A stretch of 7,969 nt of DNA, from assembly GCA_016872075.1 (NCBI GenBank), contig VHBF01000021.1, positions 1 to 7,969 on the forward strand, given 5' to 3'. Both the position numbers and the translations under genes were made by a program. This document shows, in pieces, positions 1 to 6,219 of this stretch. Each line of letters opens with the position of its first letter. The first letter of the stretch is position 1. The notes beneath the pieces are model-generated. The model worked only from the letters and a program-made list of their open reading frames with translations. It ran no database searches and was not told the DNA's origin. The DNA is from Bacillota bacterium. Its GTDB lineage: Bacteria > Bacillota_I > Bacilli_A > RFN20 > CAG-826.

Positions 1-146
1 CCGCAAAACAAGTGGGAACGGATATTGCAAAAAAAGCTTTAGCCCAAGGCATCAAGGCTGTCGTTTTTGATCGCTCAGGTTACCTCTATCATGGTCGCAT
101 CAAGGCTTTAGCCGATGCAGCGCGTGAAGCAGGCTTACAATTCTAA
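1..146 (+). CDS. rplR: 50S ribosomal protein L18, C-terminal part (5' end outside window)
   Basis: Only the last 47 codons are present, read from base 3 to the TAA at 144-146. The translation ends with the typical L18 tail: AKKALAQGIKAVVFDRSGYL, then a YHGR-IKALADAAREAGL stretch. This matches the family pattern 'FDRxGYxYHGRVKALADAAREAGLxF', the part of L18 that binds 5S rRNA in the central protuberance of the large subunit. The position directly before rpsE is the standard spc-operon order (rplF-rplR-rpsE). The stop lies 10 bases before the rpsE start and overlaps the rpsE ribosome binding site. The identification is secure; the start and N-terminal half cannot be judged here. Confidence 0.95.
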   Translation, partial: AKQVGTDIAKKALAQGIKAVVFDRSGYLYHGRIKALADAAREAGLQF

Positions 147-150
147 GGAG
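145..150 (+). promoter_or_regulatory. Ribosome binding site of rpsE (decides its start)
   Basis: AAGGAG lies 6 bases before the ATG at 157 and shares bases with the rplR stop codon. It fixes the rpsE start at 157 rather than at the in-frame ATG at 115, which lies inside rplR and lacks such a site. Confidence 0.85.
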
Positions 151-156
151 AACCCA

Positions 157-792
157 ATGGAAAAAACAGACATCAAAACCGAAGTCAAACCAGCGGTTAA
201 AACAGACGCCAAACCAGCGCCAGCTTCCACGAATGCCCCGCAAGGGAATCGTGCAGCAAATCCTAATGATCGTGGCGGTCCTCGTCGCGATAATCGCGGT
301 CCTCGTCGTCCTCGTCGGGATAATGAACCCAAAGAATTTGAAGAAAGAACCGTTGCCATTAAACGGGTTACCAAAGTCGTCAAAGGTGGTAAGCACTTAC
401 GCTTTACTGCGCTTGTTGTCGTCGGTAACGGCAAAGGAAAATATGGCTTTGCTCATGGTAAAGCTGGTGAAGTTCCTGATGCGATTAAAAAGGCGCTTGA
501 AGGTGCAAGAAAAAACACCAGTACGATTCAATTTGTTCGCGCTGGGACCATTAACCATGAAGTGCAAGGTCAATGGGGTGCAACGAATGTGTTCTTAAAA
601 CCAGCACCAGACGGTACCGGGATTATTGCCGGTGGACCTGTGCGTGCGATTTTAGAATTAGCAGGATGCAAAAACGTTTACTCCAAAGTTTATGGATCCC
701 GCGCCGCGATCAATATTGTTCGCGCCACCCATGATGCCTTGAGTCAACTAAAATCAAAGAAAGAATATCTTGCTTTAAGAGGCAAGCTCTAG
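157..792 (+). CDS. rpsE: 30S ribosomal protein S5 with long basic N-terminal tail
   Basis: This small-subunit protein contributes to decoding fidelity and mRNA entry, and its loop is the classical spectinomycin-resistance site. The product is 211 residues; Bacillus and E. coli S5 are about 166. The extra length is a tail of about 55 residues rich in Lys, Pro, Ala, Arg and Gly, ending in an Arg/Gly/Pro/Asp/Asn repeat (residues 39-56). The conserved body begins near residue 59 (EFEERTVAIKRVTKVVKGG). It holds the double-stranded-RNA-binding-like N-terminal domain (about 61-127, with VVVGNGKGKYGFAHGKAGEV) and the C-terminal domain (about 135-205, with GSRAAINIVRAT). The usual Asn-Pro after GSR/GSN is Ala-Ala here. 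The ATG at 157 is chosen from the AAGGAG 6 bases upstream. The next gene is rplO rather than rpmD. Confidence 0.97.
   Translation: MEKTDIKTEVKPAVKTDAKPAPASTNAPQGNRAANPNDRGGPRRDNRGPRRPRRDNEPKEFEERTVAIKRVTKVVKGGKHLRFTALVVVGNGKGKYGFAHGKAGEVPDAIKKALEGARKNTSTIQFVRAGTINHEVQGQWGATNVFLKPAPDGTGIIAGGPVRAILELAGCKNVYSKVYGSRAAINIVRATHDALSQLKSKKEYLALRGKL
277..324 (+). repeat. Short in-frame repeat tract in rpsE tail
   Basis: TCCTCGTCG occurs three times (279-287, 300-308, 309-317) and GATAAT twice (289-294, 319-324). The tract is in frame and encodes the GPRRDNRGPRRPRRDN segment (residues 41-56) of S5. It looks like a slippage- or duplication-derived low-complexity coding tract, not a mobile or regulatory repeat. 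Confidence 0.8.
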
Positions 793-805
793 GAGGATTT
801 TCTCA

Positions 806-1249
806 ATGGCTTTACATCAATTAAAAGCAAATAAGGGTGCGAGAAAAGAACGCACACGTTGGGGTCGTGGTATCGGTTCTGGCTTAGGAAAAACTTCGGG
901 TCGTGGGATTCTTGGACAAGGTTCACGTTCTGGTGGTTCTGTTCGTCCTGGTTTTGAAGGTGGACAAAACCCTCTTTACCGTCGGATTCCGAAACGCGGA
1001 TTTAAAAATTTTACAACCTTGCGTTATGATGTGATTAATATCGCGGATTTAAGTCAATTCAAAGATGGAACCGAAGTCAATCCCACTTTGTTAATCGAAA
1101 AGGGTTTAGTTCGATCCAAAGCCACCGCGATTAAAGTTCTTGGAAACGGTAAAATCGATAAGAAACTGAAAGTAGTTGCCCATCATTTTTCTCAATCCGC
1201 ATTAAAAGCGATTATGGATGCAGGTGGCACCACTGAGGTCATTAAATAA
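806..1249 (+). CDS. rplO: 50S ribosomal protein L15
   Basis: L15 is a late-assembly protein of the large subunit; its glycine/arginine-rich amino half threads into 23S rRNA. The product is 147 residues, a normal family length. The N-terminal half carries GIGSGLGKTSGRG (22-34), RSGG (41-44), PGFEGGQNPLYRRIPKRGF (48-66). The C-terminal half fits the classical L15 signature, running from KVLGNGKI (110) through FSQSALKAIMDAGG (128-141). Two usually conserved spots differ: the common GRGHKGQ is GRGILGQ, and GQMPL is GQNPL. AGGAGG at 791-796, 9 bases before the ATG, supports the start. The TAA overlaps the secY ATG by one base (TAATG), suggesting reinitiation. The 13-base gap to rpsE leaves no room for rpmD. 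Confidence 0.97.
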   Translation: MALHQLKANKGARKERTRWGRGIGSGLGKTSGRGILGQGSRSGGSVRPGFEGGQNPLYRRIPKRGFKNFTTLRYDVINIADLSQFKDGTEVNPTLLIEKGLVRSKATAIKVLGNGKIDKKLKVVAHHFSQSALKAIMDAGGTTEVIK

Positions 1250-2607
1250 TGAAAAAAATTGCTGCCATCTTTACTAACAAAGAAATTGTTAACCGCATCT
1301 TTTTCGTGGTGATGATTCTATTTGTTTTCCGCATTGGGGCTGCAATTACCGTTCCTGGAGTCACGGTGCAAGATGTTGATTTCCAAACCAATAATGCGCT
1401 ATCACTTCTGAATTTATTAGGTGGTGGTGCTTTACAAAGCTTCTCTGTTTTTGCTTTAGGGGTTTCCCCCTACATTACCAGTAGCATCATTGTCCAATTG
1501 TTGGGGATGGATGTATTACCTGCTTTAACGGAATTAAGTAAACAAGGTCAATCTGGACGAAAGAAAATGGAAATGACCACACGATACTTAACTTTATTGT
1601 TAGGTGCAGTTCAAGCATACGGGATTGTTAGAACGATGGAAACATCAAGTTTTATTACTTTGAATGATACTTCTTTTTGGAGCTATGCTTACATCGTCAC
1701 GGTGTTAATGGCCGGTGGCATGTTAGTGATGTGGCTTGGTGATCAAATCACCTCCAAAGGGATTGGTAATGGTATCTCGATGATTATTTTTGCCGGGATC
1801 GTTCGTAGTTTACCATTACAAATTGAAGGGGCGTATAACAATTGGGTCTTATTAACCTTAGGATTAGACGTCACCGTTTTACTAAGAGGTATTTTCCAAT
1901 TTGCGATTTATGTGCTTTCCTTTATTTTAATCATTGCATTTGTGACGTTCATTGAATCCAGCAAACGTAAAATTCCTGTGCAAAATGCTGGGAAATCAGG
2001 ATCCGCGCAATATGCCAAAGCCAGTTTCTTGCCGATGAAGATTAACTCGGCGGGTGTGATTCCTGTTATCTTTGCCTCTTCGATTATGTTGGCACCCAGT
2101 GTCATTGTTAGTTTTATTACCGGCGCTAATCCTAATGCTGAATGGTTGAAAATATTTGATTCATCGGCAACCGTGACCATGCCTTGGTTTAATAATCAAA
2201 CCTTCCAATTCCCATGGGGTTTAATCATTTATTTATTTTTAACCGTCGTCTTCACTTTCTTTTATTCCAATTTACAAATTAATCCGCAACGACTTGCCGA
2301 AAACTTTCAACAAAATGGTTCCTACATTCCCGGGATTCGTCCTGGTGTTGAAACCGAACGTTATGTGACGAAAGTGTTAAATCGGATCACGGTCTTAGGG
2401 GCAACCTCATTAGCATTTATTGCCGCCTTACCGATTGTCCTTGTTTTATTAAATATCGTTCCCGATCAATCCTTAGCCTTAGGTGGCACTGGATTAATCA
2501 TTGTCGTCGGGGTTGCGATTGAAGTCAACAATCAAATCGATGGGTTACTCGCGGGCAAATCTTATGAAGAAGTATTAGCATCAGGTGGAAAAAACCAAAA
2601 TGATTAA
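1249..2607 (+). CDS. secY: Protein translocase channel subunit SecY
   Basis: SecY is the pore of the SecYEG translocon, which moves unfolded proteins across or into the cytoplasmic membrane with SecA or the ribosome. At 452 residues it is slightly longer than B. subtilis SecY (about 431). About ten hydrophobic segments are visible, near residues 16-36, 62-85, 112-130, 146-165, 172-192, 208-235, 266-290, 322-341, 376-400 and 408-426. Both family signatures are present: SVFALGVSPYITSSIIVQ (66-83) and WLGDQITSKGIGNGISMI (162-179). The cytosolic loop before the ninth segment has NPQRLAENFQQNGSYIPGIR, where R364 corresponds to the SecA-contacting arginine of E. coli SecY (R357). The start overlaps the rplO stop, with only a weak GAGG (1235-1238) upstream. 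The 3' end overlaps adk by 8 bases. Confidence 0.97.
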   Translation: MKKIAAIFTNKEIVNRIFFVVMILFVFRIGAAITVPGVTVQDVDFQTNNALSLLNLLGGGALQSFSVFALGVSPYITSSIIVQLLGMDVLPALTELSKQGQSGRKKMEMTTRYLTLLLGAVQAYGIVRTMETSSFITLNDTSFWSYAYIVTVLMAGGMLVMWLGDQITSKGIGNGISMIIFAGIVRSLPLQIEGAYNNWVLLTLGLDVTVLLRGIFQFAIYVLSFILIIAFVTFIESSKRKIPVQNAGKSGSAQYAKASFLPMKINSAGVIPVIFASSIMLAPSVIVSFITGANPNAEWLKIFDSSATVTMPWFNNQTFQFPWGLIIYLFLTVVFTFFYSNLQINPQRLAENFQQNGSYIPGIRPGVETERYVTKVLNRITVLGATSLAFIAALPIVLVLLNIVPDQSLALGGTGLIIVVGVAIEVNNQIDGLLAGKSYEEVLASGGKNQND

Positions 2608-3253
2608 TACCATTTTATTAGGACCTCCAGGCGCCGGCAAAGGCTCAGTGGCAAAATTAATTGCAGATCACTATAAAATTCCGCATATTTCCACTGGAGA
2701 TATGTTCCGTGAAGCGATTGCGCAAGGCACCACAGTTGGCAAATTAGCAGCAACGTTTATCAATGCTGGTAAACTTGTTCCTGATGATGTCACGATTGCC
2801 TTAGTGAAAGAAAGAATTCAAGCGCCTGATTGCAAAAAAGGGTTTATGTTCGATGGTTTTCCAAGAACCTTACCGCAAGCAGAAGCCTTACAAACCTTAC
2901 TTGCCTCCATCAAACGTCCCATCAACAGGGTGATGGAATTTGATTGTGATCGTAAAGAGTTGATTCGCCGTATCACCGGTCGACGTGTTTGCAAAGTTTG
3001 TGGCACGCCTTACCATGTCGATACGATGAAACCGAAAGTTGAAGGTATTTGTGATCGCGATGGCGGTCCACTCATTCAACGCAAAGACGACAACCTCGAA
3101 GCCTTAACCGTGAGATTAAAGGCCTACGAGGAACAAACCTTACCATTAATCGGCTTTTATAAAGCCAAAGGGTTATTAACCCCATTTGATGGCGCGAAGC
3201 AAACGAAGGATTTATTCCAAGACGTCAAGAAATTTCTTGACCGATTGCAATGA
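2600..3253 (+). CDS. adk: Adenylate kinase, zinc-LID type
   Basis: It catalyses ATP + AMP = 2 ADP in the cytosol and sets the adenylate energy charge. The product is 217 residues, the same as B. subtilis Adk. The P-loop is GPPGAGKG (8-15); the AMP-binding part contains STGDMFREA (31-39) and DGFPRT (85-90); arginines lie at 123, 124, 128 and 129. The LID is the long form with a structural zinc site: C131, C134, C151 and D154. Asp as fourth ligand is the B. subtilis arrangement. The ATG at 2600 lies inside the end of secY (ATGATTAA overlap), and AGGTGG at 2583-2588 is a plausible ribosome binding site. An in-frame GTG at 2585 would add five residues before the P-loop strand and is less likely. 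The TGA stop overlaps the map ATG (ATGA). Confidence 0.97.
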   Translation: MINTILLGPPGAGKGSVAKLIADHYKIPHISTGDMFREAIAQGTTVGKLAATFINAGKLVPDDVTIALVKERIQAPDCKKGFMFDGFPRTLPQAEALQTLLASIKRPINRVMEFDCDRKELIRRITGRRVCKVCGTPYHVDTMKPKVEGICDRDGGPLIQRKDDNLEALTVRLKAYEEQTLPLIGFYKAKGLLTPFDGAKQTKDLFQDVKKFLDRLQ

Positions 3254-4011
3254 TCATCGTTAAATCTCCGCGAGAAGTCACCATGATGCGTGAAGCTGGA
3301 CGCATGGTGGCGAAGACATTACGACATCTCGAAAGCCTCGTTAAAGTTGGCGTGACAACCCAACAGCTTAATGACGAAGCCGAAAAGATGATTACCAGTT
3401 TCGGAGCCAAAGCCTCTTTCAAAGGATACGGCGGTTATCCAGCCAGTATTTGTACCTCTGTCAACGATACGCTCATTCACGGCATTCCTTCCAAAAAAGA
3501 AGTGCTGAAGAACGGGGATATCATCAAGATTGACATTGGCATTCAATACAATGGATACCATGCGGATGCAGCAAGAACGTATTGCGTTGGCAATGTAGAC
3601 AACGCGATAAAAAAACTTGTTGAAGTCACCACCGCGAGTTTCTTTGAAGCGTTCAAGGTAATCCGTCCAGGTGTCTATGTCGGTGATCTCTCCCATACGA
3701 TTCAAACGTATGTAGAAAAGCACGGATATAGTTTACCGGAAGATTACACTGGACATGGAGTCGGACAAAACCTCCATGAGGACCCGCAGATACCTAACTT
3801 CGGGCGGCCACAAACAGGACCGATACTTAAAGCAGGAATGACATTAGCCATTGAACCGATGGTGAACCTAGGAAAAAAAGAAACCAAGGTGCTCGCGGAT
3901 GAATGGACTGTCAAGACGAAAGATGGCAAATGGTGCGCTCATTATGAGAACACGATTGTCGTCACACCAACGGGTGCAGAAATTCTCACCCTAGAAGATC
4001 AAGGAGGATAG
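3250..4011 (+). CDS. map: Type I methionine aminopeptidase
   Basis: It removes the initiator methionine from nascent proteins after deformylation. The product is 253 residues with no N-terminal zinc-finger extension (class Ia-like). The pita-bread fold residues are all visible: H77 (TLIHGIP), metal ligands D95 (KIDIG), D106 (GYHADAARTY), H169 (YTGHGVG), E202 (LAIEPM) and E233 (HYENTIVVT), plus the substrate-contacting H176 (NLHEDP). The residue after the last ligand is Asn, where His (EHT) is commonest in bacteria. The start is the ATG of an ATGA overlap with adk. No purine-rich ribosome binding site is seen in the 20 bases upstream, so translation probably depends on ribosomes finishing adk. 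The last codons (CAA GGA GGA TAG) double as the infA ribosome binding site. Confidence 0.97.
   Translation: MIIVKSPREVTMMREAGRMVAKTLRHLESLVKVGVTTQQLNDEAEKMITSFGAKASFKGYGGYPASICTSVNDTLIHGIPSKKEVLKNGDIIKIDIGIQYNGYHADAARTYCVGNVDNAIKKLVEVTTASFFEAFKVIRPGVYVGDLSHTIQTYVEKHGYSLPEDYTGHGVGQNLHEDPQIPNFGRPQTGPILKAGMTLAIEPMVNLGKKETKVLADEWTVKTKDGKWCAHYENTIVVTPTGAEILTLEDQGG
4001..4007 (+). promoter_or_regulatory. Ribosome binding site of infA, embedded in map 3' end
   Basis: AAGGAGG lies 9 bases before the infA ATG at 4017. It is read as the last sense codons of map, so the Gln-Gly-Gly end of the peptidase is probably a by-product of this site. It is the strongest such site in the window. Confidence 0.8.
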
Positions 4012-4016
4012 ACAGC

Positions 4017-4235
4017 ATGAGTAAAGAAGATGTCATCTCCCTCGAGGCCACCGTCCTCGAAACCTTACCGAACACATCGTTTAAGGTGAAATTAGAAAAC
4101 GGTTCAGTGATTCTGGCTCACGTTTCTGGTAAAATCCGTATGCACTACATTCGCATTTTACCAGGCGATAAAGTCACGGTTGAAATGTCCCCGTATGACC
4201 TAACACGCGGCCGCATCACCTATCGTCACAAATAG
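4017..4235 (+). CDS. infA: Translation initiation factor IF-1
   Basis: This is a 72-residue single OB-fold protein that occupies the 30S A site during initiation and works with IF-2 and IF-3. The length equals that of Bacillus and E. coli IF-1. Diagnostic segments are EATVLETLPNTSFKVKLENG (10-29), HVSGKIRMHYIRILPGDKV (35-53) and the nearly invariant SPYDLTRGRITYR (58-70). A perfect AAGGAGG stands 9 bases upstream. It sits between map and rpmJ, the usual order in Gram-positive spc/alpha clusters. It ends in TAG, with the rpmJ ribosome binding site 5 bases later. Confidence 0.98.
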   Translation: MSKEDVISLEATVLETLPNTSFKVKLENGSVILAHVSGKIRMHYIRILPGDKVTVEMSPYDLTRGRITYRHK

Positions 4236-4250
4236 TGACAAGGAGAAAAT

Positions 4251-4364
4251 ATGAAAGTAAGACCATCCGTTAAGCCGATTTGCGATAAATGTAAAGTCAT
4301 CAAGCGTCATGGACGCGTGATGGTGCTTTGCGAAAACCCAAAGCACAAACAACGCCAAGGATAA
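4251..4364 (+). CDS. rpmJ: 50S ribosomal protein L36, zinc-binding form
   Basis: This small gene encodes 37 residues beginning MKVRPSVKPICDKCKVIKR and ending HKQRQG, the normal L36 length. L36 is a zinc-ribbon protein of the large subunit near the peptidyl-transferase region. All four ligands of the zinc (C+) form are present: C11, C14, C27 and H32. AAGGAG at 4240-4245 lies 5 bases before the ATG. The stop codon TAA is part of the TAAGGAG ribosome binding site of rpsM. The position between infA and rpsM is canonical. An intact Cys3His set means no sign of the zinc-independent paralogue at this locus. Confidence 0.97.
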   Translation: MKVRPSVKPICDKCKVIKRHGRVMVLCENPKHKQRQG

Positions 4365-4373
4365 GGAGCACAT

Positions 4374-4751
4374 ATGGCACGTATTGTAGGTGTAGATATT
4401 CCCAATGAAAAGCGCGTCGTGATTTCACTGATGTACATTTTTGGCATCGGTAAACCCCTCTCGCAAAAGATTTTAAAAGATGCAAAAGTTGATGAAAGTG
4501 TTCGTGTTAAAGATTTAACCGAAGATCAACTCGTGGCGATTCGTACCCAAGTCGCGAAGTATAAAGTTGAAGGGGATTTACGTCGTGAAATCTCACTCAA
4601 CATTAAACGCTTACAAGAAATCGGTACCTATCGTGGTTCCCGTCACCGTAAAGGCATGCCAGTTCGTGGTCAACGGACCCGCACTAATGCCCGGACGCGC
4701 AAAGGACCAAGAAAGACGATTGCTAATAAGAAAGAAGCCGTACAAGGTTAA
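4374..4751 (+). CDS. rpsM: 30S ribosomal protein S13
   Basis: S13 sits in the head of the small subunit, contacts the P-site tRNA and forms bridges to the large subunit. The product is 125 residues (family about 115-125). It begins MARIVGVDIPNEKRVVISL, with the helix-two-turn-helix motif near YIFGIGKPLSQKIL (21-34). The S13 signature is at RGSRHRKGMPVRGQRT (87-102), followed by the basic tail NARTRKGPRK (105-114). TAAGGAG at 4362-4368 lies 5 bases before the ATG and overlaps the rpmJ stop. The TAA at 4749-4751 in turn overlaps the rpsK ribosome binding site, so translation of rpmJ, rpsM and rpsK is closely stitched together. Confidence 0.98.
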   Translation: MARIVGVDIPNEKRVVISLMYIFGIGKPLSQKILKDAKVDESVRVKDLTEDQLVAIRTQVAKYKVEGDLRREISLNIKRLQEIGTYRGSRHRKGMPVRGQRTRTNARTRKGPRKTIANKKEAVQG

Positions 4752-4763
4752 AGGAGAACTGAC

Positions 4764-5210
4764 ATGGCCAACGAAAATAAAAAGCCAACTGCGCCAGCGG
4801 CAGCTGCCACCAGTCCATCTGGAGCGCCTGCTAAAGCGCCTAGAAAGAAGAAAGTTAAGCGTGCATTTACCAAGGCAATCGCCCACATTCATGCCACGTT
4901 TAACAATACAATTGTCACCATCACCGATGAACAAGGGAATGCAATTGCCTGGAGTTCTGCTGGTGCATTAGGTTATAAAGGCGCAAGAAAAGCGACACCC
5001 TTCGCCGCCCAAGTTGCAGGTGAAGCCTGTGCTAAAGCGGCGTTAGAACAAGGGATTAAACAAGTGGATGTCAATGTCAAAGGGCCCGGTCCTGGTCGTG
5101 AATCTGCAGTCCGCTCACTCGCGGCTGCTGGATTACAAATCACGATGCTAACGGACACGACCCCAGTTCCACATAACGGTTGCCGTCCACCTAAGCGCCC
5201 ACGGGGCTAG
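4764..5210 (+). CDS. rpsK: 30S ribosomal protein S11 with Ala/Pro-rich N-terminal tail
   Basis: S11 lies on the platform of the small subunit, near the E site and the mRNA exit. The product is 148 residues against about 129 in E. coli. The excess is a low-complexity Ala/Pro/Lys-rich tail of roughly 20-25 residues (about 5-30). The body starts with KRAFTKAIAHIHATFNNTIV (32-51), continues with SSAGALGYKGARKATPFAAQ (64-83), and ends with the signature TPVPHNGCRPPKRPRG (133-148). N138-G139 is the site where an isoaspartate is known in E. coli S11. AAAGGAG at 4750-4756 is 7 bases upstream of the ATG. The 30-base gap to rpoA is the longest inside the cluster. Confidence 0.97.
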   Translation: MANENKKPTAPAAAATSPSGAPAKAPRKKKVKRAFTKAIAHIHATFNNTIVTITDEQGNAIAWSSAGALGYKGARKATPFAAQVAGEACAKAALEQGIKQVDVNVKGPGPGRESAVRSLAAAGLQITMLTDTTPVPHNGCRPPKRPRG

Positions 5211-5224
5211 TCGACTTGATCATT

Positions 5225-5230
5225 GGAGGA
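5225..5230 (+). promoter_or_regulatory. Ribosome binding site of rpoA (decides its start)
   Basis: GGAGGA lies 10 bases before the ATG at 5241. An in-frame TTG at 5223 overlaps this site and would add MEDHKH, but it has no comparable site of its own, so 5241 is preferred. The site falls in the loop of a short inverted repeat, TGATC (5217-5221) and GATCA (5229-5233); whether this matters is unknown. Confidence 0.7.
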
Positions 5231-5240
5231 TCACAAACAT

Positions 5241-6209
5241 ATGGCAAACATTGCACGCCCATTCGAAAAACCACGCTTCACGAAAAAGTTATTTGATTCC
5301 ACGCACAACTATGGTCGTTTCGTTTTAGAACCATTAGAACGTGGTTTTGGATTAACGCTTGGTAATGCGCTTCGCCGCGTCTTACTTGCATCCTTACCAG
5401 GTGCTTCTGTGTATGCGATTGAAATTGAAGGTGCCCGTCATGAGTTCTCAGCTTTAGAAGGCGTACTCGAAGACGTGACCGCAATTGTTTTAAATTTAAA
5501 AAATCTAGTGTTAAAGATTGATGCTGAAGGCACCGATTCTAAAACTTTAGAACTTGATATTAAAGGCGAAAAGACTGTCACCGCTGGTGATTTTATTCTT
5601 CCAGTTGGCGTTCAAGTCATGAATCCAGAACTCGTCATCGCTCACGTTACGGCTAAAGGAACCTTAAAAGGAAAATTCTACGTTCGTAATGGGCGCGGTT
5701 ATGTCACTTCTGAAGGTAATAAGGCCAATCGTTATAATACACGTTTAGGTTTAATTGCAACGGATTCTAATTATTCTCCAGTTAGCAAAGTGTCTTATAC
5801 CGTGGATCCAACTCGGGTTGGTAACGATGCTCGTTATGACAAATTAACCTTAGAAATTTGGACCAATGGGTCTTTAACTCCTCAAGCAGCCTTAACCTTT
5901 GCAACGCAAATTTTAATGGCACACTTCCAAGGTTTCTTGGAATTAGAAGACACCACGACCGATGTCAATATTATGAAAGAACCGACGCTTGAACCAGAAG
6001 ACAAGTTCTCGAATATGACGATTGTGGATTTAGATTTATCGGTACGTTCATATAACTGTTTACGCCGCGCCGGTATTGAAACCGTTTATGAATTAACGCA
6101 AAAGTCAGAAGAAGAAATGATGAAAGTACGCAACCTCGGTAAAAAATCCTTGAAAGAAGTCAAAGAAAAACTTCTTGCTCATGGATTAAAATTCCGGGAT
6201 GCTGAATAA
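5241..6209 (+). CDS. rpoA: DNA-directed RNA polymerase alpha subunit
   Basis: Alpha dimerises to nucleate assembly of the polymerase core, and its C-terminal domain contacts promoter UP elements and activators. The product is 322 residues (B. subtilis 314). The N-terminal domain (about 1-235) has the dimer/assembly motif EPLERGFGLTLGNALRRVLL (30-49), HEFSALEGVLEDVT (67-80) and NYSPVSKVSYTVDPTRVG (177-194). A linker around 236-258 leads to the C-terminal domain (about 259-322). That domain has LDLSVRSYNCLRRAGIETVY (264-283) and VRNLGKKSLKEVKEKL (296-311). R269 matches the DNA-contacting R265 of E. coli, and the NLGKKSL helix-hairpin-helix is intact. The start at 5241 rests on GGAGGA upstream. 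It sits between rpsK and rplQ as in the conserved alpha operon. Confidence 0.98.
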   Translation: MANIARPFEKPRFTKKLFDSTHNYGRFVLEPLERGFGLTLGNALRRVLLASLPGASVYAIEIEGARHEFSALEGVLEDVTAIVLNLKNLVLKIDAEGTDSKTLELDIKGEKTVTAGDFILPVGVQVMNPELVIAHVTAKGTLKGKFYVRNGRGYVTSEGNKANRYNTRLGLIATDSNYSPVSKVSYTVDPTRVGNDARYDKLTLEIWTNGSLTPQAALTFATQILMAHFQGFLELEDTTTDVNIMKEPTLEPEDKFSNMTIVDLDLSVRSYNCLRRAGIETVYELTQKSEEEMMKVRNLGKKSLKEVKEKLLAHGLKFRDAE

Positions 6210-6213
6210 GGAG
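6207..6213 (+). promoter_or_regulatory. Ribosome binding site of rplQ (decides its start)
   Basis: TAAGGAG contains the rpoA stop codon and lies 6 bases before the ATG at 6220. It favours the long form of L17 over an internal ATG at 6262, whose upstream AAAGGTGG is only one base away and therefore badly spaced. Confidence 0.75.
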
Positions 6214-6219
6214 TAACCT

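Noticed and set aside
115..156. Upstream in-frame ATG as rpsE start
   Set aside because: It would overlap the conserved end of rplR and has no ribosome binding site; the ATG at 157 has AAGGAG at ideal spacing.
277..324. Repeat tract considered as a CRISPR or regulatory repeat
   Set aside because: Units are 9 bases without spacers, in frame, and encode a protein tail.
100..434. Two - strand open frames opposite rpsE
   Set aside because: Antisense shadows of the GC-rich repeat tract; no ribosome binding site and no recognisable protein features.
233..598. + strand open frame inside rpsE with a strongly hydrophobic stretch, looking like a small membrane protein
   Set aside because: It is the shifted reading of the Arg/Gly/Pro repeat and conserved S5 codons, has no ribosome binding site, and lies entirely within rpsE.
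4567..4971. + strand open frame bridging rpsM and rpsK
   Set aside because: It overlaps two unambiguous ribosomal genes in another frame; its sequence is a frame-shifted reading of them.
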